Below, piece by piece: positions 1-11,833 of a stretch of 64,000 nt of DNA. Origin of the DNA: Pelobates cultripes. Taxonomy: Eukaryota; Chordata; Amphibia; Anura; Pelobatidae. The position numbers and the translations under genes are program-made. The notes under the pieces were generated by a model. That model was not told the origin of the DNA and did not search any database. It saw only the letters and a list, made by a program, of their open reading frames with translations. Position 1 is the first letter of the stretch. Each line of letters begins with the position of its first letter. The DNA lies in NCBI GenBank assembly GCA_933207985.1, contig OW240915.1, positions 268,938,596-269,002,595 on the forward strand. The letters run 5' to 3'.

Positions 1-2890
1 GGAGTTTCTGTCCCACCTTAACCTCCCACAAATTAATCAATCCCATTTGGATTTATTACTCCAACCTATTACACTGTGGGAGGTGCTCCATACGATACAA
101 CACCTTTACCCGGGCAAATCCCCAGGAGCAGATGGCCTCCCCAACCTGTATTACAAGACATTTGCGGAGGTACTGGGTCCCAGATTAGTTAAAGTATTCC
201 AGGTAGCCACAGAGAAAGGGGAGCTTCCTCCCGAAATGCTACTAGCGACCATAGTTACGTTGCCAAAGCCAGGAAAGCCCCCAGATCAATGTAAGAATTT
301 CAGGCCAATATCACTGCTAAATACGGATGCTAAGATATACGCAAAGATCTTGGCCTCCAGATTGGGCAAAATACTACCCTCAATCATCCATGACGACCAA
401 ACAGGGTTTGTGATGGGGAGGCAGGGGCTCGATAATACCCGGAAACTGTCCCTGCTCATGGAGCAGATGCGGAGGTCTGGCCCAGGTGGGTTGCTCTTAG
501 CCTTAGATGCTTAAAAAGCGTTCGACCGCCTGGGCTGGCCCTTCCTACGGCAAGTTCTCTCAGTGTTTGGATTCCCACAACAGTTCATTCAACAAGTATT
601 CGCTCTATACTGTCACCCTAGGGCCCAGGTACTACAGGCGGGATTTAAATCAGATCCATTCAAAATTACAAATGGCACCCGACAGGGGTGCCCTTTGTCA
701 CCCCTGCTGTACGTGCTGGCCTTGGAGCCACTACTAGTTGCCATCAGATCGCATCCAGATATAGAAGGCATCATCTGGCAGGACCAGCATATTAAGATCA
801 GCGCATTTGCCGACGATATCCTGCTATATGTCTGCCAACCAGATAAATCCCTCCCTCACATCATGAATCTCATTGAAAAATATGGGGAACTTTCCTACTA
901 TTCCCTAAACACAACCAAGACTCAGGCATTGGAGCTGCGCTTGGACCCACAGGTCCTAGCGCAACTACGCAAAGATTACCAATTCGAGTGGAGAAAAAAA
1001 CGATATAAAATACTTAGGCCTGACGTTCACTAGGAAGACCTCTGACATGTTCCCTACCAACTACACCAGAGTCTGGACTGAGTGCTTGGCACTGTTACGG
1101 GGATGGGGCAAACTGTTCCTTACTTGGACGGAGCGCATTGTCGCAATTAAAATGACTGTATTACCGAAACTACAATATGTGTTTAGGAACCTTCCCTTGA
1201 AAGTTCCACAATCCTATTTTAAAGCCATACAGTCTACGCTCCTCCAGTTTATCTGGGGCAAGGGACGGGAAAGGGTCTCTAGCAAACTATTGTCGGCCCC
1301 CATAGGGCATGGAGGAATGGCATTTCCGAATGTAAAATACTACTACCAGGCTGCGGTTCTGGCGCCCCTAATGAACCACCTAACTAAAGATAACCGACCA
1401 CAATGGGTGACCTTAGAAAACCTAGCTATTAAACCTTTCCTAGTCACCAACCTGTTATGGCTACCTAACAGGAGCAGGCCAACCATCCCGCTGATACCCC
1501 TACAACTTCAACTAGCAATGCAAACGTGGGACTTACACAGAACGAAGTTTGAAACGGCCCACCCCCTCTCAATGGCGACGCCCATCGAGGCCATCACGTA
1601 CTGCATCCCCATCTTTCATGCCACTCCATGGAAAGAGAAAGGTATCTCTTTCCTGTCCCAAGCCTTTGACCCAGGTGGACTGATGAGCTTCGAGCGTCTC
1701 AATAGAACCTACAATATCCCACACACATCACAATACTCATACATCCAACTTAAATCCTTCTTGCACAAACTCAACAAGGATAACAAGGTAGAATCTAATA
1801 AACAGGGAGAACCCTCAACCTGGGAACAAATAAGTATCACGGGTAAAATTCCTCCAACTTATAAGCCACTCTCAAGTTGCTATAAACTAATTCTGCCATA
1901 CCAGTCCCTATCTGGCTCAACACAGGCAAGCCAATGGGAAATGGACCTTCAGACCTCCATCACTGACAATCAGTGGAAAACTCTCACATCCTCCGTTAGG
2001 AAGCTGGTCAAATCTGCCTCCCTCATGGAGCAATACCAGAAAACAATATACAGGTGGTATATGGTGCCGCTTCGCTTACATAAACTGTATCCCCACTCGT
2101 CTTCGACGTGTTGGAGATGCAAACAAGAGGCGGGGTCAGTCCTTCGCATATGGTGGCGTTGCCCACGATTAATTAGGTACTGGGGCGATGTCCAAAAACT
2201 CATTGCTGACACCACAAACGTCAAACTATCTCTTGAGCCCATAACCTTTTTGCTACTGGATGTACCCAAGGAAGTACCCATACAGTCGAGAAAACTAATA
2301 TATCATATCCTGCTGACAGCACAAAAACTAATAGCTAGAGCCTGGAAGACAAATGGGGCCCCTAATATCCAACACCTTATTCAGGATATAGATAACCAGG
2401 CAATTTATGAAACAAGTTTTTCCGGGATGCGTTCTGGCTCAAGCCGCCTGGGAGGAGCTTGGGACCAATGGCGCACCTGGAGAACGGCTAACCCACAACT
2501 CCTAGTCTAGCAGCACGTTGTAACGACCCTAGAGCAAATTGCAGGCCTAAATGGGCATGCCAGGGCTAGGATAGTCAGGCAGTGAGGAGCTAAGAGACAG
2601 ACAGAATAGCATAAAGTGAGTCTGGAAAAGTGGCTAGCTGGGGCGACTACCACGGAGAGGACCCCGACTATTGTGTAAAAATGAATCAACGTACGCAACT
2701 GCAAGCAATGTAACTGTGTAAACAATGTAAATGCATAACCCATCGTTAAACATGTGACTCATTGTATCATGACTGTACACCCTTCCCCCATTCCTCCTCC
2801 TTCTTTTTTCTGTAACCCTCTCCCCTTCCCCCCTCCCATTTATGCTTGTGGAAAACCAATAAACTACAAATTTCAAAAAAATAAAATAAA
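1..2890 (+). mobile_element. L1 LINE, 3' part, running off the left edge
   Basis: This is the 3' portion of an L1 retrotransposon. Coding sequence for reverse transcriptase is open from base 2 and reaches a stop at 2510. A short 3' UTR follows with an AATAAA signal at 2858-2863 and an A-rich tail ending near 2890. The 5' end lies outside the window, so full length and target-site duplication cannot be judged. The element is inactive because ORF2 carries a nonsense codon and a frameshift. Confidence 0.9.
2..2510 (+). pseudogene. L1 ORF2 reverse transcriptase, broken
   Basis: This encodes the RT and C-terminal part of L1 ORF2p, the enzyme that copies L1 RNA at a nicked target. Visible RT motifs are SPGADGLPN, FRPISLLNTDAKIYAKIL, DDQTGFVMGR, NGTRQGCPLSPLLY and the catalytic FADDILLY near 805-830. 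A cysteine motif (CWRCKQE) near 2115 marks the C-terminal domain. Two lesions are seen. TAA at 512-514 sits where the family has GAA in the DAEKAFDR motif, and the frame is otherwise unchanged. A one-base frameshift lies near 1000-1010 in an A-rich run, after which the frame stays open from about 1006 to 2510. The endonuclease domain is beyond the left edge. Confidence 0.9.
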
Positions 2891-3743
2891 TCCTATTACA
2901 AATAACAGCATATTCAATTGAACAGACCAAAGGTCTTCACATAAACAAAAAGTAAAACATATATTACATACACATAAAAGAAATCAACACACCCAGAACA
3001 GAGATCAGCCGATCAGGCTACTGGAAAAGATAAAATTCAATCCGTCCTGAGTGAAAGCGAGGTGCGAGCAACAGCATGCGTTTCAAGTTGCCAAACCCGG
3101 GAATCGGCTGAATGAAATGGAGGTTCCTAGTTGGTCTCCCATACAAGTACTAACCAGGCCTAAGTCTGGATAGCTTCTGAGATCTGACGCGATCAGGCAT
3201 TTTCAGACTGGTATGGCCATAGATATGCATTCCAATATATCCGGCAAACAAAGCCGGTCTGCGTCCTGCGCATGCGTTCAAGCGACATAATTAAAGCCCG
3301 AAGTGGCTATAACGTGTATGTGTAGGAAAACAGAGCAAAAATAATTATGAACAGCTAGAAATACCCAAGGAGCCAAATAAAGCTCCTATATAAGGCAAAT
3401 GGATAATAAGAAGAAATATGAAAAAAACAAATAGATAGAAAATAAAGAGCCAATAACAAAATATATGAAAGAATACTGAAACTCAGTATTAAAGACAACT
3501 GATAGCCGACAACAGATGTAATACCAATATGAATGTCATCCTGATGATAAAGACGTACAATAATATATCCATTGATCGAGGGTAAACATAATTAGTACCA
3601 ACATCCAAATAATAATAGACGACCAAAATCGTTAAAGGGACAAGGATGCATGCATATCTAGTCAATGCATCTCAAAACATATAAAGGGATCCCGACTATA
3701 TAATCACATTGAATAAAAAGCAATGAATATTAGATATTTACGT
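2891..3743. other. AT-rich sequence, probable PLE 3' tail, with 5S-like block
   Basis: No protein-coding signal is seen. Apart from the 5S-like block, the stretch is AT-rich and non-coding. It abuts the right-hand L1 through the target duplication at 3733-3743, so it is continuous with 6872-7256 once that L1 is removed. That in turn follows the stop codon of a PLE fragment on the - strand. I infer, without proof, that it is the distal 3' region of that PLE. Confidence 0.4.
3113..3222 (-). ncRNA. 5S rRNA-like sequence (pseudogene or 5S-headed SINE)
   Basis: On the - strand, 3222 down to 3113 aligns with vertebrate 5S rRNA from about base 3 to base 110, at roughly 80 percent identity by eye. 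The internal control region is the best kept. The C box (3133-3155) differs from the common form by about one base, while the A-box part is more diverged. The 3' terminal helix is not kept, so this is not a working 5S gene. It may be a 5S pseudogene, the head of a SINE3-type retroposon, or a captured pol III promoter inside a PLE tail. The similarity itself is clear; the origin is not. Confidence 0.8.
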
Positions 3744-6700
3744 GTTTTTTTTAATATATTTAATCTTTATTGAAAAAGTTTTTCTTTTTTTCATTCCCTT
3801 TCTTTTTTCTTTTATAATATTTCCTTTTCTCTTTTTTTTTTTTTCTTTTAACAAACAAAAAGAGATTCACAAACATTGTTACAACAATAAACAGACATTG
3901 GACAATAAACATCAAAAAAAGAAATAGCAAAAAAAATATGTATAAAAACATTACAATTCAGTCACCTTCAATGCAGAAAGAGATTTACAATAAATCCAGA
4001 AAGGCTTTATCCACCTTTTGTTCTGTCTCTTTTCTTACTCCTTCCCCTTCTCTTTCTTCACCTCTTCCCTCCTTCCTTCCTTTACCTTCTCCCCTTATAT
4101 ATTATATTAACAAAAAAAAAAAAAGCTGCCCTTTGCCGAGAGTTAGTCGCATATTGCTCCTAGGAACCTAAAACCATAATCTTTGACAAATATTTTTTCT
4201 ACCAATCAGGCTCCGTAAACCTATGGCTAATTTAGAAATTTATGCACAGGATCCACTACCCTATCTACAATTCCAAGACGTATAAACCTTAGTATATATT
4301 AAGTCACATTACTTCTTCCTAATTTTGCAATCCATTTCTGCCATTGTTCAATTCGTGGATTGTAATAATTATCTTGTCTCAATATCCCTATTTCCATTTT
4401 ACAATTATTCAAGACCTGATGTTTTATCATCTCCCATGACGGGGAATCTGAGGTTTTCCAGAATCTTGCGAGAGTGGCTTTAGTTTCTACAAGAATGTGG
4501 ATAATTATTTCTTTTTTATCCTTTGGAATTGTGGGCCATCCCATATGTAATATCATAGAACTACAAGTAAAATCAAGATCCACTTCTATTTCTTCCCTAC
4601 AGAATTTCGCTACCTTTTGCCATAATTGAGCTATAATCGGACATGACCACCATATATGCACATAGTCTGCTATAAGGGAAGCACAACGCCAGCAATGATA
4701 TTGGTTACCTGGATATATTTTTGCTAATTTAGCTGGTACATAATGCCATCTGTTGATAACCTTATAGTGACTTTCCGATAGATTTAAGCAATGTGAAGCT
4801 TTCATTACTGCATTATTAGCCTTAAGCCATTCACTTCTCATAATGCTAATTTGTATATCTTTTTCCCAAGCTTTTATAGCTGGAAATTCAGGGAGTGGCT
4901 TATACTTACTACAGATATTGGAGCATTTAGAGACTAAATTTTTACTATATGTGATATTTAATAAATTTATGAACATTTGTAATTCCTCAGAGATCTCCAC
5001 TATTCTGTGTCTCATTAAGAAGTATTTTATCCTTAAGTACGTAAAACTTTCTCTGTAGGAAAGAGAAAAGGCCTGTTTGATCTCTTCAAAAGGTCTAATC
5101 TGTTGTTGTTGAAATAACTGATTTATTCTATTAATGCCTTTATTTAACCATGGCTCAAGATTAAGATCCTTAATATTAATAGACAAAACCTGCATGGGTA
5201 GGCCAATAATAATTTTATCTGTAATTTTGAGTCTTTTTTTCCAGATTCTCCATTGGACCAATAATTTATCTAGAATTAGGCCCATATCATCTCTCTCCCC
5301 TTTGTGTATATTCCAAAATAGAGCCATTAGATCTGGAATTTCTGCTCTTTTAGCTTCAATCTTTGCCCATGATTCTCCCCTAGAGCTCTCTTTCATAGAT
5401 GAAATAATATGTGCCAATGAGCAAGATTCATAAATATATGTAATATTGGGTACTCCCATCCCTCCTAGTTTAGGTTTTAGGTTCAAGATTTTTTTACTAA
5501 CCCTAGGTTTTTTCCCCATCCATATATATTTATCTAAGGCTGATTGGATCATCAGGAGCCATGGTTTAGGCATTTTCATTGGTAGCATACGGAATACATA
5601 GCTCCATTTAGGGATCAAATAGGCCTTTACAACATTAATTCTACCTGTCCATGATATCTCTGCTGTTCTCATATATTTCAATTGTTTATTAATTTGCATC
5701 ATTAAAGGCATAACATTATATTCTAGAATCTTAGCGGGGTTACTAGAAATCCTTATACCCAAATAAACAAAAAAAGTTTTTACCCATTCAAAAGTATATT
5801 TCGCTTTAATATATAATTTTTCTTCCTTTTTTATATTTTTTGCGAGAATACTTGTCTTATCTACATTTAGCTTGAAATTGGAATACTGGCCAAATTCATG
5901 AATCAGCCTTATCAGTTCATCTATTGATGTTATAGGGTCTGTTATAGTGATTAAAACATCGTCAGCATAAAGTAGCGTTTTATATTCCTCTTGACCTATT
6001 TTAATTCCCATAATTTTGTCATTATTTCTAATGTCGCAAATCAGGGGTTCTATGTATAGTAGGTATAGCAATGGGGACAGGGGACACCCCTGTCTTGTCC
6101 CGTTCCTTATATTAAACCACTCAGAGATTATCCCCCTCCCAATTGTTCTAGCCATTGGGGAGCTATATAAGGCCATAATTGCGCTCAGAACCCAGCCTTC
6201 AAAGCCAAAAGCTTTTAGGGCCTCCCTAAGGAAGTCCCATCTGACCCTGTCAAAGGCCTTTTCGGCATCCAATGACAGGGCCAGCAATGGAGTACCCGAT
6301 TCATGAGCGTAGTCCAGAATATCAATCATTGTTCTTATACTATTATTTGATTGCCTGTCCTTCAAAAAACCAACCTGATCCCCATGAATAATAGACGGGA
6401 GGACTCCTTGTAATCTATTCGCCAAGATACTTGCATAAATTTTTATATCAGAATTTAATAGAGATATAGGACGATAATTCGCTACAAATTCCTTAGGTTT
6501 ATCTGGCTTTTGTATGGGAATTATGTTGGCGTATAATAGTTCGTTAGGTATATCTTTTTCTCTGACTATATTATTAAAGAGATCTTTAAGGTGTATTACT
6601 AAGACGTCCTGGAATTGCTGATAAAATATATTTGGGTAACCATCCGGCCCCGGTGTTTTATTTTTTTTTAAGGACTTGATTGCACTTATTATTTCAGTTT

Positions 6701-6860
6701 CTGAGAAGGGTTGATTAATAGAATTCAATTGTTCTCCTGATAATTTTTTTTAAATTTTTGTTTTTAAAATATATTTCTGGATTATAAGAATAACTAGGTA
6801 AATTATAAAATTTTTGATAGAAGGAATTAAATGCTTTGCCAATATTTTCAGGTGTTAATT
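3744..6860 (-). mobile_element. 5'-truncated L1 LINE with 11-bp target duplication
   Basis: An L1 on the - strand is bounded by the direct repeat GATATTTACGT at 3733-3743 and 6861-6871. Its 3' end is at the left, with a T-run and an AATAAA signal (read on the - strand) just inside 3744. A long pyrimidine-rich 3' UTR occupies 3744-4298. The 5' end is truncated inside ORF2. The insertion splits older sequence that looks like a PLE tail. Confidence 0.9.
4299..6728 (-). pseudogene. L1 ORF2 RT and C-terminal domain
   Basis: The open frame encodes about 809 residues of L1 ORF2p. RT motifs in order are KTPGPDGYPNIFYQ near residue 25, YRPISLLNSDIKIYASIL near 85, GDQVGFLKDRQS near 115, SLDAEKAFDRVRW near 153, NGTRQGCPLSPLLYLLYIEP near 210 and the catalytic YADDVLI near 251. 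A CWRCAS cysteine motif lies near residue 676, and the natural C-terminus is present. The apparent start is TTG and is not genuine. Related coding sequence continues upstream to about 6855 in another frame, a one-base slip in an A-run near 6750. The endonuclease is missing through 5' truncation, so the copy is dead on arrival although its RT frame is long and uninterrupted. Confidence 0.92.
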
Positions 6861-6871
6861 GATATTTACGT

Positions 6872-7256
6872 CTTTATACACATGTATGTAAAGGCAAAAG
6901 TCAATTCACATACAAGTCCTAAGGACAGGCACAATATAACATATGTATAATAATTGTGTCGATAGAGTTTTTCCACACGAGAAGTAGACCAAAGAAGTCA
7001 AAAGTCCGTAGATCTTCATAAAAGGTATTCAATCGATGAGGGCCACCCAGACATGACAAACCCAGCAAAAAAATAGATCTGGAGATAGAAATAAACATAA
7101 TAAAATCATTAGTAATAAATCCAGAATCTGGCAAATCACAGGCAGAGGTAGTAAACTGAAAAAGTAATAATAATCACAGTGCAATCCCAGAAGGAATATC
7201 CCAACAAGTGTAATCAAACTTTCATAACCAATGACCAAGTAACATTTGATGATTTT
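6872..7256 (-). other. PLE 3' untranslated region (probable)
   Basis: Non-coding AT-rich sequence directly follows, on the - strand, the stop codon of the PLE fragment at 7257-7566. It ends at the L1 target duplication (6861-6871). No other motif was recognised. It is present only once, because the left breakpoint of the 3488-bp duplication falls at its right end. Confidence 0.4.
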
Positions 7257-7566
7257 ACCTAAAAGGATTGAAATCACAGTCTTCATTTAACCCATAAGGG
7301 AATAGTGTGTTCAAGCGATAAATCCAACGTAATTCCGCACGTTTAAGTGAGTCTGCAAGGGAATAGCCAGGCAAAGGTGTCTTGATACCTTCTATAGCTT
7401 GGAAACGTAATTGCGCTACAGAGTGGCCCAACTCAATAAAATGTTTAGCAAGCGATATAAATAAACTTGGACCAAGTGCCCTGGATGGTTTCAGGGGATC
7501 CTGGTCATTCGATTGCTTATCGCCATCAACTAAGGAACTACTAGGGGACTCTTGGGCCCCAGGCAC
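7257..7566 (-). pseudogene. Penelope-like element, GIY-YIG endonuclease C-terminus (copy A)
   Basis: The - strand frame ends with the C-terminal signature of PLE proteins: LRFQAIEGI, then a linker, LRWIYRLNTLFPYGLNEDCDFNPF and a stop. The same layout (aIE-I, R--WIY-L-TL-P-GLNE) closes the intact PLE GIY-YIG domain at 26274-26403. Only the last part of the domain is present, and the GIY and YIG strands are absent. The sequence further 5' is replaced by DIRS sequence. The fragment is a decayed remnant with no likely function. Confidence 0.75.
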
Positions 7567-7739
7567 TAGAAGGAGCTACGGCGCAAAATAGACATGGTGG
7601 AGTAATTGGTGTATAGAGAGGGATCTCAATCCCTTTACGGCACCTGTTACTGCCGTATTAAATTTCTTATTCCATTTTTTTCTGTCAGGTAAGTCGTATC
7701 ATTGTTACGCGTTCGGCTACCTCAACGGCTCATGTTCCC

Positions 7740-8345
7740 CTACAGGGCATTCCTATGAGCCAGAACCCTCTGGTCTGTTGCCTTCTGAGGGGGATTCGCC
7801 TGTCTAGACCACCTGCTCCCAAATACTCGCGTATGTGGGACATGGATCTAGTTTTACATTTTCTTTGTGAATGGCAAGACATTACAGAATTGTCTTTGCG
7901 CCTGCTCTCAGCTAAACTTAAATTTTTGTGTCTTTTTCTTTTCGATGGGTTTGCGGACGTTCGAGCGTTCGACGTGGACGTTTTTTCCTTCATTCTGGAA
8001 GGAATGTCGTTTTCTATTCCGCGTCGAACTAAAACAGACCTTTCCTCCGTCTCATATATAGTTTTCGGACTGTTCCCCACCTTTGCGTGGTGGAGACATT
8101 ACTAGGATATGTAGCGCATACCGCTTCTTATTTCATTTGCTGGCTGATATCTCTAGCAACTGTAGACTCTTGTTTTGGCGCACACTCGGTTCAGGACTCA
8201 GCCACATAGAAGGTTTTTCCAGTGGGTGCTTCGCCTACCAACATATTGCGATCTGTGGACTCTGCTAGAGAAAGTGCATTCCGTTTTTTTTTCTTTCCGT
8301 CAGGTTTCTCATGCTTCTTTTGCTTTTCTTCCACAGCTTTAAAAA
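7740..8345 (+). pseudogene. DIRS-type tyrosine recombinase fragment (copy A)
   Basis: The translation matches the tyrosine recombinase of DIRS retrotransposons, which inserts circular cDNA without target duplication. Visible are GIRLSRPPAPKYSRMWDMDLVL, LSLRLLSAKL, DVRAFDVDVFSF, a RRTKTDLSSVSY segment, then LLGYVAHTASYF, TVDSCFGAHSV and GASPTNILRSVDSARESAFR. One frameshift near 8085 and a TAG near 8207 break it. The N-terminal part and the active arginine region cannot be confirmed. Its 3' side meets inverted repeats typical of DIRS ends. It is identical in copy B. Confidence 0.8.
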
Positions 8346-8373
8346 TGCAAATATGCCTTCTGTCATGTTATAA

Positions 8374-8996
8374 AATTGTAGATAATGCTAACGCAGCGTA
8401 CCTATAATCTTAATTTTATTAAGGACAGGAGGCAAGTATTTTCCCACCCTTTATTTCCCTCCATGTTTATATGATTCATTGGTTTTTACTTCAATAAAGA
8501 TTTGAATTCGGGGGGGCGTGTTTATTTAATTATTATGTGATTTATTTCATATCACACAAATTGAAATTACAATTAATTATTTGTTATGATTACTTATTAC
8601 ACACAATTTGAATATATATATATATATATATATATTAATGTATTTATGACAAACAGTTCATTTCCAAGTCCCTTTAACATCTTTTGTTTCTTTTCAGTTT
8701 GATTCACCTTCATGGATCAATACATGGGATCGTCTTCACACTCTACAAAAGCCATCCATTTGGGATTTGGATCGTTTACAGTCTGAATCTTCATTGTTAT
8801 TGTTGTTTATTGTATTTAAAGCATGTGTTTCTTGTTATATTGCATCAAAGAAAGAGGAAGAGATACAGGGGTAGAGGCCTTTTATACCCTGTTGCAATGT
8901 TTTTTTCACTAAACTTTATTGTTAAATCTGTGCTGCTGGAATCCTGTCCTTAATAAAAGATTATAGGTACACTGCGTTAGCATAATCTACAATTTT
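8374..8996. repeat. DIRS inverted repeat pair (copy A)
   Basis: About 55 bases at 8374-8428 reappear inverted at about 8941-8994, with a small indel and a few changes. Both contain the core CTAACGCAG and ATTAAGGACAGGA. DIRS elements carry inverted terminal repeats and an internal complementary region, and the position just after the recombinase fragment fits that. The spacer is AT-rich with a TA run (8617-8636) and no coding signal. Confidence 0.65.
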
Positions 8997-9039
8997 TCTT
9001 CCTCCCTTATTGTAGAATATTGCATATTCTATGTTTCTA

Positions 9040-9470
9040 TTGATTATATATATGGATGTGTGGATTGACATAAGTAACAGATGGTATCAATAAGTCACAA
9101 GGCTTTCTTTGTCCGAGAGCTCTAGAATGTGGATGTGGGGGTTTTGTCCTTATATTGCTAGAGTTATATGCTGACGTTAGTATTAGCACTTCCTTATAGT
9201 AACAGAGGGACACGAGGTCGCTCTCAGTCTTGGCTTGGCTCTGTACAACGATGTAACTCTCCCATCAGAAGTCCAGCAATTACCATCTGCTGTTGAATGT
9301 CCATTATCCTGTAACATCATTTGTTGTTTTATGTATCCGTAACTAAGAATAAACCTGAAGAAACCGTAAGTCAGATTGCGTATTACTACTTTTCAATAAT
9401 ATAGACATATATTATTGTGGCGAGCATTTGGCCCAAGAATATATATACAAAAGACGTGTATATATATCAA
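9040..9470 (+). other. Possible LTR end with leader (copy A)
   Basis: The stretch has an AATAAA signal near 9349 followed about 70 bases later by TGGCGAGCATTTGGCCC, which could be a primer-binding site just after an LTR. No LTR partner, gag or pol was found, and no LTR start was fixed. The call rests on this spacing only. An identical stretch lies at about 12528-12958. Confidence 0.25.
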
Positions 9471-9633
9471 TCAACTGAAGACAAGAAGAAATTAAGAAAG
9501 AGTCTACATTAACACCATTACAAAGTACATTTTTTACACTTATTCTATGTCCAGTGACGTGAAAGGTGAAAAACCAGGTGGGAGAAGCATGCAGTTTCTT
9601 ACCAGTGTCTGGTGCTATAAAATGAGAACTTAA

Positions 9634-9980
9634 AAGGACACTATTGTCACCAAAACTTCTTTAGTTTAATGACTCAGATTTGTTGTATAAAATAGATTAT
9701 GTCTCTGTAGTCTCACTGCTCAATTTTCTGCCATTTAAAAGTTAAATGACAACTGTCAACCTATTTTCAATGTAATAATCCTTTCACCTCATTTTATAAT
9801 GAAATAGGTTGTTTTCTGTTTTAAACTAAGTATATGTAAAAAAAACCCTTATCCCTACCTTTAGTATATGACAGGATCTTTGAGCCGTATACATGCACCG
9901 TGGGGCAGACAGTGTTTTAGTCCCTATGGTCTTTCCTGCTTCACTCCCAGCACAGAAATAAGAAAGACCAGAGTTGTCCT
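9634..9980. mobile_element. Kolobok/T2-like MITE (copy A)
   Basis: The element lies between TTAA duplications at 9630-9633 and 9981-9984. Its ends are inverted (AAGGACACTATTGTC at the left; GAGTTGTCCTT at the right), matching the TTAAAGG terminus described for T2/Kolobok elements in frogs. It has no coding capacity and is about 347 bp. The same family appears at 47119 and 63651. Confidence 0.6.
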
Positions 9981-9984
9981 TTAA

Positions 9985-10371
9985 CCTCTTTACTACCAAT
10001 AGTTTTTAATTGAAAAAAATATTAGCATAACTTTTATTTGAAGCAAGGGATGCATAGCTAACATATAAGGATATAACACAACATTTTTGTGTGTGGATTG
10101 CTTTGCAGACAAAATTAAAAATTAAAATGATGTAAATTCACACAAGTGTTATCTTTCATATATTCATTCATTCATTATATATGAATGATATATAATATTT
10201 GGAAAATTAAAAGCTTTAGACAGTATGCAATGTCCTTTATCTAGCAATATTTCACACAGGGTTAGTATGAAAGCAAAGATGTGTTCTTTCTCACATACAT
10301 GTGTGACAAATATATATATATATATACATATCTATACATATATATATATTTGTGTTCGGGGAATTCTCATA
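9985..10371. other. AT-rich spacer with TA microsatellites
   Basis: No gene or named element is recognised. It holds an ATTC run near 10160 and TA-rich runs near 10310-10350. It ends at the start of an L1 5' UTR. An identical stretch lies at 13473-13859. Confidence 0.5.
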
Positions 10372-10374
10372 TGA

Positions 10375-10746
10375 TATAGAATAAGGGGGGGCGTGGCCTG
10401 ACCGGGTATGGAGTGAGACGCATCTCCCTGCAGCTCCTAGGCCCCAGCTCACTACCGCACCGATACACAGGCACGAATTGACCCGAGATGGGTAAAACTA
10501 AGAGTCTACTCACCCCTGGCCCCTCACAAACGGGCTCACCGGGCCGCACCGCGGGTCCCATGGACGGATACCTCGGAACACCACAAGACACGCGGGCGCA
10601 CCAGGCCGCGGCCAAAATGGCGCCGGACGCCAGCAGCACAGACAGCCCAGCAATAGGCCCAGCCAGAGAGGAGTCACTGACCCAAATTGCAGCAGACTTG
10701 GCCACAATATCGGCAAACATGATGTCCAGGACGGATAAAACAGAAC
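10375..10746 (+). pseudogene. L1 5' UTR and start of ORF1, cut by the duplication
   Basis: The sequence is identical to the start of the L1 at 13873. It includes the G-rich 5' end, the ATG at 10488 and the first 86 or so ORF1 codons. It stops at 10746, where the second duplication copy begins with PLE sequence. The fusion point is therefore a duplication junction, not an L1 truncation. The remaining frame has no likely function. Confidence 0.9.
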
Positions 10747-11054
10747 CTAAAAGGATTGAAATCACAGTCTTCATTTAACCCATAAGGGAATAGTGTGTTC
10801 AAGCGATAAATCCAACGTAATTCCGCACGTTTAAGTGAGTCTGCAAGGGAATAGCCAGGCAAAGGTGTCTTGATACCTTCTATAGCTTGGAAACGTAATT
10901 GCGCTACAGAGTGGCCCAACTCAATAAAATGTTTAGCAAGCGATATAAATAAACTTGGACCAAGTGCCCTGGATGGTTTCAGGGGATCCTGGTCATTCGA
11001 TTGCTTATCGCCATCAACTAAGGAACTACTAGGGGACTCTTGGGCCCCAGGCAC
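10745..11054 (-). pseudogene. Penelope-like element, GIY-YIG C-terminus (copy B)
   Basis: This duplicate of the fragment at 7257-7566 has the same residues in the PLE C-terminal signature. Here the frame does not stop after NPFR. It runs into L1 5' sequence on the opposite strand, because the duplication junction lies at the end of the PLE coding region. Confidence 0.72.
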
Positions 11055-11227
11055 TAGAAGGAGCTACGGCGCAAAATAGACATGGTGGAGTAATTGGTGT
11101 ATAGAGAGGGATCTCAATCCCTTTACGGCACCTGTTACTGCCGTATTAAATTTCTTATTCCATTTTTTTCTGTCAGGTAAGTCGTATCATTGTTACGCGT
11201 TCGGCTACCTCAACGGCTCATGTTCCC

Positions 11228-11833
11228 CTACAGGGCATTCCTATGAGCCAGAACCCTCTGGTCTGTTGCCTTCTGAGGGGGATTCGCCTGTCTAGACCAC
11301 CTGCTCCCAAATACTCGCGTATGTGGGACATGGATCTAGTTTTACATTTTCTTTGTGAATGGCAAGACATTACAGAATTGTCTTTGCGCCTGCTCTCAGC
11401 TAAACTTAAATTTTTGTGTCTTTTTCTTTTCGATGGGTTTGCGGACGTTCGAGCGTTCGACGTGGACGTTTTTTCCTTCATTCTGGAAGGAATGTCGTTT
11501 TCTATTCCGCGTCGAACTAAAACAGACCTTTCCTCCGTCTCATATATAGTTTTCGGACTGTTCCCCACCTTTGCGTGGTGGAGACATTACTAGGATATGT
11601 AGCGCATACCGCTTCTTATTTCATTTGCTGGCTGATATCTCTAGCAACTGTAGACTCTTGTTTTGGCGCACACTCGGTTCAGGACTCAGCCACATAGAAG
11701 GTTTTTCCAGTGGGTGCTTCGCCTACCAACATATTGCGATCTGTGGACTCTGCTAGAGAAAGTGCATTCCGTTTTTTTTTCTTTCCGTCAGGTTTCTCAT
11801 GCTTCTTTTGCTTTTCTTCCACAGCTTTAAAAA
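11228..11833 (+). pseudogene. DIRS-type tyrosine recombinase fragment (copy B)
   Basis: This is the duplicate of the fragment at 7740-8345, with the same frameshift and stop. The shared lesions show the recombinase was already dead before the block was duplicated. Its inverted repeat pair lies at about 11862-12484. Confidence 0.8.

Larger units (their letters stand above)
7259..10746. repeat. Tandem duplication, copy A (3488 bp)
   Basis: The block recurs in the same orientation immediately downstream, at an offset of exactly 3488 bases. By eye the copies are almost identical. One substitution was noticed (G at 9607, A at 13095), and even the TA-run lengths match. The breakpoints fall inside a PLE fragment (left) and inside L1 ORF1 (right), sharing only 2 bases (AC). 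It therefore arose after the L1 inserted, by an end-joining type event, or is an assembly artefact. Confidence 0.95.

Noticed and set aside
3113..3222. Functional 5S rRNA gene
   Set aside because: The terminal helix and several paired positions are lost and divergence is about 20 percent.
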